Positions 8,642 through 15,857 of a DNA stretch of 64,000 nucleotides are shown one piece after another. Under the pieces are notes generated by a model. That model worked only from the letters and a program-made list of their open reading frames with translations, ran no database searches and was not told where the DNA came from. The DNA is taken from NCBI GenBank assembly GCA_963822705.1, contig CAWGIX010000004.1:62001-126000 (forward strand). The letters run 5' to 3'. Positions within the stretch are counted from its first letter, which is position 1. The number at the start of each line of letters is the position of its first letter. Made by a program: the position numbers and the translations under genes. The stretch comes from CAVRQM01 sp963822705. GTDB lineage: Bacteria; Pseudomonadota; Alphaproteobacteria; Acetobacterales; Acetobacteraceae.

Positions 8642-9834
8642 TCGAGCCGCCCGACGAGCCGGGGGTTGCCGCGGAAGTCGCGAACGCGCGGCGAGATCGC
8701 GAACCGCTGCTGGTGTGCGGCGCCGGGTCGAAGTCGGCGATGCTCCGCCCGGTGCAGGCGGCGCGCACCCTGTCGGCCCGCGCGCTGTCCGGAATCACGT
8801 TTTATGCCCCGAAGGAACTGGTCATTTCCGCCCGGGCCGGCACCCTGTTGCGCGACATCGAAGCGACGGTTGCGGAAAACCGGCAGCACCTCATCGCCGA
8901 GCCACCCGACCTGGGCACCCTGCTGGGCAGCGACGCGCCGCAAACTTTGGGGGGCGTGGTGGCCACGAATCTGTCGGGGCCGCGACGGGTGGCGTGGGGC
9001 GCCATGCGGGACCACGTCATGGGAGTCCGCGCGGTCAGCGGGCGCGCAGAGGTGATTCGCTCGGGCGGACGGGTATTGAAAAACGTGACCGGCCTGGATT
9101 TATGCAAGCTGCTGACCGGCAGCCACGGCACGCTGGGGATTCTGACCGAGGTGACACTGAAAGTGCTGCCGGCGCCGGAGCGGGTGGGCACTCTGGTGTG
9201 GCGCGGCCTCGATGCCGGGCAAGCGGTGCGGGCCCTGGCCGCCGCTCTCGGCTCTCCCTACGCCGTGTGCGGCGCGGCTTTTCTTCCGGAAGCCGCTGCC
9301 GCACGCCTGCCCGCACTAGGCGTCGGCGGATCGGCCACACTGGCTCGCATCGAGGATTTTGCCGAGTCGGTCAGCTACCGGTGCGGGCGCCTGTCGCAAG
9401 AGTTGCAGGAATTTGGGGCCGGCGAGATTTTGGACGATGCGGCCAGCCGCCCTCTCTGGTCGGCGGTCCGCGACGCCCAGCCGCTGGTGGGACTCGCGGG
9501 CGCGATTTGGCGCGTGTCCGTGCGGCCCTCGGCCGGTCCGGCCGTGGCCGAAGCGGTGGCCCGTGCCTTTGCCGCGGACTGGTTTTTTGATTGGGGCGGC
9601 GGATTGGTCTGGATCGCCGGGCCGGCTACGCAAGCGGCCCACCGTGCGGTCGCCGAGGCAGCGCGAGCGGCTGCGGGTACCTGGCTGCTGCTGCGCGGCC
9701 CCGAATCGCTGCGCGCGGCCGTGGACGTGTTGCCGCCGGAGCCGGACGCGCTGCGCGCCATTACGGCGCGGGTAAAGGCGGCGTTCGATCCGGACGGCAT
9801 TTTGAATCCCGGCCGGATGTATGCGGGGCTGTAG
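8638..9834 (+). CDS. glcE: Glycolate oxidase subunit GlcE
   Basis: A 398-residue FAD-binding subunit. It starts with TTG at 8638, overlapping the glcD stop, and CAGGAAG sits at the correct distance upstream. The pattern of an FAD_binding_4 domain is visible: LLVCGAGSKS, GTLLRDIE, then GTLLGSDAPQTLGGVVATN and the LTGSHGTLGILTEVTLKVLP block near residue 165. The C-terminus ends in FDPDGILNPGRMYAGL, which is diagnostic of GlcE. It lacks the large cap of GlcD. It works in the membrane-associated GlcDEF complex and is intact here. Confidence 0.93.
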   Translation: MIEPPDEPGVAAEVANARRDREPLLVCGAGSKSAMLRPVQAARTLSARALSGITFYAPKELVISARAGTLLRDIEATVAENRQHLIAEPPDLGTLLGSDAPQTLGGVVATNLSGPRRVAWGAMRDHVMGVRAVSGRAEVIRSGGRVLKNVTGLDLCKLLTGSHGTLGILTEVTLKVLPAPERVGTLVWRGLDAGQAVRALAAALGSPYAVCGAAFLPEAAAARLPALGVGGSATLARIEDFAESVSYRCGRLSQELQEFGAGEILDDAASRPLWSAVRDAQPLVGLAGAIWRVSVRPSAGPAVAEAVARAFAADWFFDWGGGLVWIAGPATQAAHRAVAEAARAAAGTWLLLRGPESLRAAVDVLPPEPDALRAITARVKAAFDPDGILNPGRMYAGL

Positions 9835-9840
9835 CGCGCC

Positions 9841-11166
9841 ATGCAGACAAATTTTTCGCCCGAACAGCTTCGCGATCCCGATACCGCTGCTTCCGAAAAA
9901 GTGCTGCGCACGTGCGTGCATTGCGGTTTTTGCACCGCCACCTGCCCCACCTTCGTTCTGCTCGGCGACGAATTGGACAGTCCGCGCGGGCGCATTTACC
10001 TGATCAAGGACATGCTGGAGAGCGGCCGGCCGGCTACCGAGGAGGTGGTGCGGCATGTCGATCGCTGCCTGTCATGCCTCGCCTGCATGACCACGTGCCC
10101 GTCCGGCGTGAATTACATGCACCTGGTCGATCACGCCCGCAGCTATATCGAGCGCACGTACACGAGGCCCTGGCACGAGCGGGCGTTGCGCCGGGTGCTG
10201 GCGCTGGTGCTGCCGCGTCCGCGACTGATGCGTCTGGCGCTGCTTGGCGCCATGATCGCCCGGCCGGTGGGACGGTTCCTGCCCGAAAAGACGCTGGCTT
10301 GGCGGCGCATGCGCGCCATGCTGGCGCTGGCGCCGCGCCGGTTGGCGGCTCCGAGCGCCCTCGAAAAGCCTGCGATACATCCGGCTCAGGGCCAGCGTCG
10401 CGGACGCGTGGCGCTGCTGGCCGGATGCGCGCAGCAGGTGCTTGATCCCGGCATCAACGGGGCGACGATCCGGCTGCTGAACCGGCTCGGGGTGGAGGTG
10501 GTGGTGGCGCGCGGGGCGGGCTGCTGCGGCGCGCTGACGCACCACATGGGCCATCACGACGCCGCCATGGCATCGGCACGCGCCAATATCGGCGCCTGGA
10601 CGTGCGAGGCCGAGGGCGAGGGGCTGGACGCGATCGTGGTCAACACGTCCGGCTGCGGCACGACTGTGAAAGACTACGGCTTCATGTTCCGTACCGATAC
10701 CGACCGGGAGCGGGCGGAGCGGGTTTCGGCACTTGCCTGCGACATCAGCGAGTATTTGGAACGGATCGGCTACGCGCCCACGCGGGAGAAGCCGGGACTG
10801 GTGGTAGCCTACCATGCCGCATGCAGCCTGCAGCACGGTCAGAAGATCACCGCGGCGCCCAAAAATCTGTTGCGGGTGGCTGGGTTCAAAGTCGTCGAGC
10901 CGGCGGAATCGCACCTGTGCTGCGGGTCCGCGGGCACTTACAATCTGCTGCAACCGGACATTGCCGAACGCCTGCGCACGCGCAAGCTGGACAATCTGCG
11001 GGCGACGAAGCCGGATTTGGTGGCGGCCGGCAATATCGGTTGCCTGACGCAGCTGGCCGGTGGCGGCTTGCCGATGGCTCATACGGTGGAGTTGCTGGAC
11101 TGGATGGCGGGCGGGCCGGTGCCGGCAGTGGTCGCGGACCTGCACCGGCAGCGCGAACTGGTATGA
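9841..11166 (+). CDS. glcF: Glycolate oxidase iron-sulfur subunit GlcF
   Basis: A 441-residue electron-transfer subunit, starting six bases after glcE. Two 4Fe-4S ferredoxin-type clusters are encoded by CVHCGFCTATCP (residues 25-36) and CLSCLACMTTCP (76-87). Two cysteine-rich CCG domains follow (GAGCCGALTHHMGHH and SHLCCGSAGTYNLL), as in heterodisulfide-reductase-like subunits. It passes electrons from the GlcD/GlcE flavins to the quinone pool. The length and order match E. coli GlcF. No transcription terminator is obvious after the stop. Confidence 0.95.
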   Translation: MQTNFSPEQLRDPDTAASEKVLRTCVHCGFCTATCPTFVLLGDELDSPRGRIYLIKDMLESGRPATEEVVRHVDRCLSCLACMTTCPSGVNYMHLVDHARSYIERTYTRPWHERALRRVLALVLPRPRLMRLALLGAMIARPVGRFLPEKTLAWRRMRAMLALAPRRLAAPSALEKPAIHPAQGQRRGRVALLAGCAQQVLDPGINGATIRLLNRLGVEVVVARGAGCCGALTHHMGHHDAAMASARANIGAWTCEAEGEGLDAIVVNTSGCGTTVKDYGFMFRTDTDRERAERVSALACDISEYLERIGYAPTREKPGLVVAYHAACSLQHGQKITAAPKNLLRVAGFKVVEPAESHLCCGSAGTYNLLQPDIAERLRTRKLDNLRATKPDLVAAGNIGCLTQLAGGGLPMAHTVELLDWMAGGPVPAVVADLHRQRELV

Positions 11167-11214
11167 GGGGGCGTTCCGTATGGTGATAATCCGGGCGCAG
11201 GAGGATTAGGACGC

Positions 11215-11436
11215 ATGAACGCCTCGGCGTTCGATACGCTCGCCTATTCGCGACGCATGGAGCAGGCGGGATTTACCCCACCCCAGGCCGCGGCGTTGGC
11301 GCGGCTGTCCTCGGCAACAGCGGTTGGGTGCCTGCGCACAGAGATGCTGAAGTGGATTCTTGGCGGCGCGCCGGTTTTGCAGACGCGGGCTGTTCTGGGG
11401 ACTGTGCTTTACCTTAGTACACTGCTGACGCGGTGA
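11215..11436 (+). CDS. Short DUF1640-like protein, 73 residues
   Basis: A small protein with a strong ribosome-binding site (AGGAGG). Its opening, FDTLAYSRRMEQAGFTPPQAAALA, is the start of the DUF1640/CCDC90-like coiled-coil family. The C-terminal part, LRTEMLKWILGGAPVLQT, matches the end of that family, which closes with K.W..G followed by a membrane helix. The roughly 80-residue central coiled coil is missing, so the gene looks internally deleted. The final hydrophobic segment may insert in the inner membrane. Its stop overlaps the GTG start of the next gene. Function unknown. Confidence 0.6.
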   Translation: MNASAFDTLAYSRRMEQAGFTPPQAAALARLSSATAVGCLRTEMLKWILGGAPVLQTRAVLGTVLYLSTLLTR

Positions 11437-12005
11437 GCAAGCACTCTTGGTTTCTTGCGCTTGCTGCGCTGGCCGTGGCGGGGAGTCGGGTAGTGGCCCT
11501 GCACGCCGGGCCGCCGGCCCAAAATCAGGCCGAGATCGATCACCTGCTGGATCAGCTTGCCACCGCCCCGGACGAACAGGTCGCCACCGCGCTGGAACTT
11601 CGGCTGCATGAGCTCTGGCGCCGCGCGGCTTCACCGGCGGCGGTGATCCTGCTGGAGCACGGCGTGATCGAAATCCAAAACAACTCGTCCGAGGCGGCGA
11701 CGCAGGACCTCGACGCCGCGCTCGCACTCGAGCCCGACTACGTGGAGGCATTCAACGACCGCGCCGCCGCGCGCCTGCTGGGCGGCGAATACGCCGGGGC
11801 GGCGCGCGACGTGGCTGAGGCGCTGCGCCGCGAACCGCGCGAGTTCGCGGCCCTGCAGACCCTGTCGCGCATTGCCGAGGCACGCCACGAGTGGAAGGCT
11901 GCCCTGGAGGCGTGGGAAAAAATGCTCGCACTCGATCCCAAGACGCGCGACGCTCAGTCCCGGCTGAATTTGCTGCGCCGCAATGCAGAGGGCGAACCGA
12001 CCTGA
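11433..12005 (+). CDS. Exported TPR-repeat protein
   Basis: A 190-residue protein beginning with GTG at 11433, which overlaps the preceding stop. An N-terminal signal sequence (residues 1-23, FLALAALAVAGSRVVALHAG) sends it to the periplasm. Tetratricopeptide repeats follow from about residue 70: AATQDLDAALALEPDYVEAF, GEYAGAARDVAEALRREPRE and HEWKAALEAWEKMLALDPK, each with the A-A/G-Y/F-A-P spacing. Such proteins usually scaffold protein assemblies. No catalytic motif is visible and the partner is unknown. Confidence 0.82.
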   Translation: MSKHSWFLALAALAVAGSRVVALHAGPPAQNQAEIDHLLDQLATAPDEQVATALELRLHELWRRAASPAAVILLEHGVIEIQNNSSEAATQDLDAALALEPDYVEAFNDRAAARLLGGEYAGAARDVAEALRREPREFAALQTLSRIAEARHEWKAALEAWEKMLALDPKTRDAQSRLNLLRRNAEGEPT

Positions 12006-12130
12006 GGCGGATGGCCCGAGGGCGGATTACTTGTCATGAAAAGGAATGCCGCCGCCGGGCGTAACCGCGCCGGGCTGCAGGGCGAACTTACCGGCGCGGA
12101 ATGACCGCAAGCCCTGAAGGAGCCATGACG

Positions 12131-12421
12131 ATGAAAAAGCTGATAAGCGCCGCCGCTCTCGCCGCCGCGTTCACCGTGTACGCTGCCCCGGTCTTTGCCG
12201 GCCCCGGGGACAACCCCCAACGTCGCTTGGACTACTATGATAACGCGGGCACGTTGCACGAAATGACGCTGGCGGACGAGGCCAAGGCCAAGTTGTTCAT
12301 GCAGCATGCGAAGAAACTGCCGCCGGGCACGTTGCTGTTCACTAATGATGGGCAGGTCTACATCTTGCAGGATTCCAAGATGAGCAACGGCCAGATGATG
12401 TCGGACATGCTGATGCACTGA
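12131..12421 (+). CDS. Small exported protein of unknown function
   Basis: A 96-residue protein with a classical signal peptide (MKKLISAAALAAAFTVYA, cleavage near VFA-GPG). I chose the ATG at 12131 because AAGGAG is then eight bases upstream; the ATG at 12125 lies too close to that site. The mature part of about 73 residues has DYYDNAGTLHEMTLADEAKA, then LPPGTLLFTNDGQVYILQD and a methionine-rich end (SNGQMMSDMLMH). I do not recognise the family. The segment LLFTNDGQVYILQD looks like a short beta hairpin. Confidence 0.72.
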   Translation: MKKLISAAALAAAFTVYAAPVFAGPGDNPQRRLDYYDNAGTLHEMTLADEAKAKLFMQHAKKLPPGTLLFTNDGQVYILQDSKMSNGQMMSDMLMH

Positions 12422-12525
12422 CCGCGCCGTCGCCGGCAGCGCGTGCAGCCCCGCACCGGCCGCGACGACCGTCCCGGCCAATCGGGGTGTGGACGGGCAC
12501 GGCGGTGCCGCGCCAAATAGTCGGC

Positions 12526-13038
12526 GTGAGCACCGCCTACCGTCGAGCCGCATTGAGCGAGGATGATCAGACGGAGTGGGCCGGCTTCGCCCGTCGGGTA
12601 CGACCCTTGCCGGGTCGCGCGCCACCGGTTGAACCGCCTCGAGGGCCGGCGAACCATGGCTCGGCGCCAAGCCCGCCGAGGCCACGCCCGGTGGCGCAAC
12701 CGCTGGCGGTGGGAACCGCGCCCGGAGGGCTCGACCGTTCGAGTTGGGATCGGCTGCGCAGCGGGCGCATGCTGCCGAGCCGCCGGCTCGATCTGCACGG
12801 GCGCACCGCCCACTCGGCTTTCGTTGCCCTGCACGCATTCCTGCGATCAGCGCATACCGACCAGGTGCGCTGTGTCGAGGTGATTACAGGCCGCGGCAGC
12901 GGGGAGGCGGGGGGCGTGATCCGCCGGGAAATGCCGATCTGGCTGAACCAGCCGCCGCTCCGGTCCCTGGTGTTGGCCGCGAGCCACCCGCCGGCCAATC
13001 CGGGCGCAGTGCGCTTGCTGCTGCGGCGCGCGCGATGA
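12526..13038 (+). CDS. Smr-domain protein
   Basis: A 170-residue Smr (small MutS-related) domain protein. The N-terminus, RAALSEDDQTEWAGFARRVRPLPGR, is the common opening of alphaproteobacterial Smr proteins, so I start at GTG 12526. After a proline-rich linker, the Smr nuclease-like domain appears with LDLHGRTAHSAFVALHAFL, the glycine motif VITGRGSG and the C-terminal ASHPPANPGAVRLLLRR. Stand-alone Smr domains bind or nick nucleic acids; the target here is unknown. Its stop overlaps the ATG of the potassium channel gene. Confidence 0.87.
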   Translation: MSTAYRRAALSEDDQTEWAGFARRVRPLPGRAPPVEPPRGPANHGSAPSPPRPRPVAQPLAVGTAPGGLDRSSWDRLRSGRMLPSRRLDLHGRTAHSAFVALHAFLRSAHTDQVRCVEVITGRGSGEAGGVIRREMPIWLNQPPLRSLVLAASHPPANPGAVRLLLRRAR

Positions 13039-13985
13039 GCGAGCGCCCGGCGCACCGCCCGCGCACAATGCGCGTTCGCGTAGGTGCATTCGAGCTGACC
13101 ACGCGCGGCGCGCGCCGTTACGACTGGCGCGACCCGTACCATGTGGCGCTGACGCTGTCATGGCTGGGATTTTTCGGACTGTTCCTGGTCAGCGAATTGC
13201 TGCTGAACTCCGTCTTCGGGCTGCTGTATTGGCTGCGGCCCGGCTGCGTGGCCAACCTGCCGTCCGGCTCGTTCGGCATGGCGTTCTTCTTCAGCATCGA
13301 AACGCTGGCCACCGTCGGCTACGGCGTGATGGCGCCGGTGACGTTATACGGGCACGCGGTCTCGGCGGCCGAGATCATCACCGGCACGGCCTTCACCGCC
13401 ATCGCCACCGGCTTGACGTTCGTGCGCTTTTCGCGCTCCCGCCCGCATTTGCTCTATGCCGATCGTGCGGTGGTCGCCCGATACAATGGCGTGCCGACCT
13501 TGATGCTACGCATCGGCAACGCGCGCACGACACCGCTGACGCAGGCGAGGGCGAGCCTTTCGGCGCTGCTGTCCGAACGCACCACAGAGGGGCAGTTCTA
13601 TCGCCGCGCCTACAGTCTGCCCCTTATTCGTAGTGAATTTCCGATTTTCGCCATCACCTGGACGCTGATGCATCCCATCGACGAGAGCAGCCCATTGGTG
13701 GCATACGACGCCGAGCGGCTGGTGGGCGAGGATGCGCGCCTGTTTCTGACCTTTTCCGCCCATGATCAGGCGCTGGGCGCGGAGGTCCAAGACACACGCT
13801 CCTATGCCGCCAAGACCGTGCTGTTTGGACAACGCTATGTCGATGCGGTGAGCTTCGACGAGCAGGGACGCACCTCGGCCGACCTGACGCTGATCAGCGA
13901 GACCGAGCCCGACCCCGCGTATTCGGCACCGCCGGCCAAGCAGCGATTGCGGGCCGTTACTGAAACGGCAGAGAGCGCAGGCTGA
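13035..13985 (+). CDS. KirBac-type inward-rectifier potassium channel
   Basis: A 316-residue bacterial inward-rectifier K+ channel. A slide-helix region (RYDWRDPYHVALT) precedes the first membrane helix at about 38-66. The pore helix FGMAFFFSIETLATVGYG (80-97) ends in the selectivity filter TVGYG, and the second helix is at about 108-128. The rest is the cytoplasmic beta-sandwich domain, recognisable from RYNGVPTLMLRIGNAR and TLMHPIDESSPL. The tetramer gates K+ flow across the inner membrane. The ATG overlaps the Smr stop by four bases. The last 29 bases overlap a degraded outer-membrane gene on the other strand. Confidence 0.93.
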   Translation: MSERPAHRPRTMRVRVGAFELTTRGARRYDWRDPYHVALTLSWLGFFGLFLVSELLLNSVFGLLYWLRPGCVANLPSGSFGMAFFFSIETLATVGYGVMAPVTLYGHAVSAAEIITGTAFTAIATGLTFVRFSRSRPHLLYADRAVVARYNGVPTLMLRIGNARTTPLTQARASLSALLSERTTEGQFYRRAYSLPLIRSEFPIFAITWTLMHPIDESSPLVAYDAERLVGEDARLFLTFSAHDQALGAEVQDTRSYAAKTVLFGQRYVDAVSFDEQGRTSADLTLISETEPDPAYSAPPAKQRLRAVTETAESAG

Positions 13986-14204
13986 AGAAGACGATGTTGT
14001 CGTCGGTCGTGGCCGTCCGCCGACGCCGTGGAACGCAATCTTTTTGACGTAGCTGTATTCGGCGCCGGCCTGCAGCGTGCCGAACCCGCCGTGCAGGAAG
14101 CGCCACCAGCCGCCTATGCCGGCTCCCAGGATCGAGGTGCGGGTCTTGAAAAAGGTCCCGAGTCCGTCCGCCTCATAGTGACCGAACCCGGGTCGACCGC
14201 AGCT
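13957..14204 (-). pseudogene. Remnant of an outer-membrane beta-barrel protein
   Basis: Only the last 80 or so codons survive. Reading right to left, GTFFKTRTSILGAGIGGWW, then TLQAGAEYSYVKKIAFHGVG, are alternating strands of a beta-barrel. A frameshift near 14012 leads into ATTDDNIVFFSLRSLPFQ and a TAA stop; an aromatic final residue is usual for barrels assembled by BamA. Upstream an in-frame TAG occurs at 14205-14207 and no start, signal peptide or earlier barrel part is present. The 3' end runs into the potassium channel gene on the opposite strand. This is probably a truncated relic of a larger porin-like gene. Confidence 0.6.
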
Positions 14205-14284
14205 CTAACAGTCTGACAACGGAACGAGTGGTCAACGGATATCGTCGCCGCAGACACACGCCTGCATCGCCGGCTGAGCGCGGT

Positions 14285-14587
14285 TCAGCCGCGTGGTCGG
14301 CGAGTCCGCTCGTCAGCGCGTGGGAATGGAATGATCGTTGCCGAAGGGGGAGGCGGGCGCTCGGCTCGGGCGGGCGGTGGCGGGGGCGCCTGGGCCGGCA
14401 CCGCGCGAGGTCGCGATGGCGGCGGCCGACGCATCCAGGTGGCATAGGCCTGTGCCCGCTGCAGTTCGGCCAACACCTTGCGATTGCGGCGACGCCACAG
14501 AAATCGACGAATGTCGTGGCTGAAATACCAGCCATAGGCGGTGGTCCAGACCGCTGCCGCAACGAACCCCAGGATCCAGTTCAGCAT
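14285..14587 (-). CDS. Small membrane protein with proline-rich tail
   Basis: A 100-residue protein with one N-terminal membrane helix (MLNWILGFVAAAVWTTAYGW), then the basic cytoplasmic stretch HDIRRFLWRRRNRKVLAELQ and a long Pro/Ala/Arg tail. The start overlaps the end of the upstream glycosyltransferase gene by seven bases, so the two are co-translated. No catalytic motif is visible. By position it may be an accessory to polysaccharide synthesis, but that is only context. Confidence 0.62.
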   Translation of the reverse strand: MLNWILGFVAAAVWTTAYGWYFSHDIRRFLWRRRNRKVLAELQRAQAYATWMRRPPPSRPRAVPAQAPPPPPARAERPPPPSATIIPFPRADERTRRPRG

Positions 14588-15759
14588 GCCGCCTCCCGGG
14601 CGCCCCCGGGACGAAGTGCCCGGGGGATGGGCACGATTCGCTCCAATCGGTCCAGCACCCGCAAGCCCACGGCACGGTGGCCATGCGTGCGCAACACGTC
14701 GCGTCTTCCCTGTTCGGCGCGGCGCCGACGCAACTCGGGATCGTCCAGCAGAGCGAGCAGCGCCGAGGCTGCCCACTCCACGTCCGGCTGCGCCCAGCGC
14801 TGGCCGCGCCCGTGCGGATAATCGGCCGCCCGTACCGGCACCAGTTCGGTCGGCACCAGGATGGCGTTCTGCGCGGTCATAAAATCGAGATTGCCGGACC
14901 AGGCGGTGCCCAGCGCCAACCGGCCCAGCGCCATCGCCTCGCCCAGGCCCCGGCCAAAACCTTCGGCGCGATGCAAGGAAACGAAACAATCGCAGGCGGC
15001 GATCAGGCTTGTGGTTCCGAGCGTGTCGAGCGGGTCGCTCAGCACTTGCAAGCCCGGCAAGGCCGGAAGTTCAGCGCTCCATCTCGAGCCGGAGCGCTCG
15101 CCGTCTTTCACCTTCACGACCAGCTGACAGTCGGCGAGCGGCCGGGCGGCACGCAGGCGCGCGAACAGGTCGAGCGCGGCAAGCGGGTTCTTGCGTTCGG
15201 CATGCGAGGACAGGTCGAAAAAATGCAGCAAGACGAAAGCGCTTTCGCGAATGCCGAACCACCGGCGCGGCAGCAGGGGGCCCGACTCGGGCTCGACGGA
15301 CTGGCCGATGAGATGGCTCGGGATTCCGGCCGCGGCAAGCGATTGCTGCACGAATTGCGAAATGGCCCAGACTTCGTCGAACCGACCCAGTTCCGCCGCC
15401 CATACTTTTGGGTAGCGCGGCAGCTCCCAGGCCGGCATCACCACGTTGTAGCCGTCGGCGAACCGCCCGCCGCGCGCCTCGAACGCAGCCAGCACGCGCT
15501 GCACCTCGTCGCCATTGACGTGGAAGACGCGAATGCCCCCAGGAGCATCGAGGCTTTCCCGATCGCCCAGGACCGCCATGTGCGCATCGTCGATGCGACC
15601 GCTGTGACGAAAAATGTCGAGCACGCGGTAGTCCAGCCCGACGGCTGTCATCGCCGCCATGTGGCTGCGGAGCTGCTGGCCCATGCCGATCGGCGTGAAT
15701 GGATGCCCGACGAGAGTCAGCGGCAGATCGACTGGGCTCGCCCCGCCTCCCTCACCCAA
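14581..15759 (-). CDS. Glycosyltransferase family 1-like protein
   Basis: About 392 residues. The C-terminal half has the GT4/GT1 Rossmann features: LLHFFDLSSHAERKNPLAAL, QLVVKVKD, then DCFVSLHRAEGFGRGLGEAM, the donor-sugar binding E-x7-E type motif. The N-terminal domain begins LTLVGHPFTPIGMGQQLRSH. The start is uncertain: the only candidates before that block are a TTG at 15759 and a GTG farther up, both inside the palindromic repeat at 15749-15832. The enzyme probably adds a sugar to a surface glycan. It lies downstream of the large GT2-WbsX gene on the same strand. Confidence 0.83.
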   Translation of the reverse strand: MGEGGGASPVDLPLTLVGHPFTPIGMGQQLRSHMAAMTAVGLDYRVLDIFRHSGRIDDAHMAVLGDRESLDAPGGIRVFHVNGDEVQRVLAAFEARGGRFADGYNVVMPAWELPRYPKVWAAELGRFDEVWAISQFVQQSLAAAGIPSHLIGQSVEPESGPLLPRRWFGIRESAFVLLHFFDLSSHAERKNPLAALDLFARLRAARPLADCQLVVKVKDGERSGSRWSAELPALPGLQVLSDPLDTLGTTSLIAACDCFVSLHRAEGFGRGLGEAMALGRLALGTAWSGNLDFMTAQNAILVPTELVPVRAADYPHGRGQRWAQPDVEWAASALLALLDDPELRRRRAEQGRRDVLRTHGHRAVGLRVLDRLERIVPIPRALRPGGAREAAC

Positions 15760-15832
15760 CCCTCTCCCCCCGAATGGGGGCTTTGTTCTGCTCACTCTCC
15801 CCAGCTTGGGGGGAGAGGGCCGGGGTGAGGGG
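15749..15832. repeat. Full-length CTCACCC/CCTCTCCC palindromic element
   Basis: The left arm CCCTCACCCAACCCTCTCCC and a right arm that is its near-reverse complement enclose a roughly 42-base loop containing GTTCTGCTC. The same arms and loop motif occur at 58078-58151, with shorter relatives at 1277-1298 and 37611-37631. It lies 26 bases downstream of the stop of the GT2-WbsX gene and reaches into the start of the next glycosyltransferase frame. The structure fits a dispersed REP/MITE-like element. It has no coding capacity of its own. Confidence 0.8.
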
Positions 15833-15857
15833 GGGCTGCGGTCAGCCTGCAATCGCA

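Noticed and set aside
7153..9834. An 893-residue GlcD-GlcE fusion
   Set aside because: The run-on frame is caused by a frameshift near 8195. The true GlcD C-terminus is in another frame and GlcE has its own TTG and ribosome-binding site.
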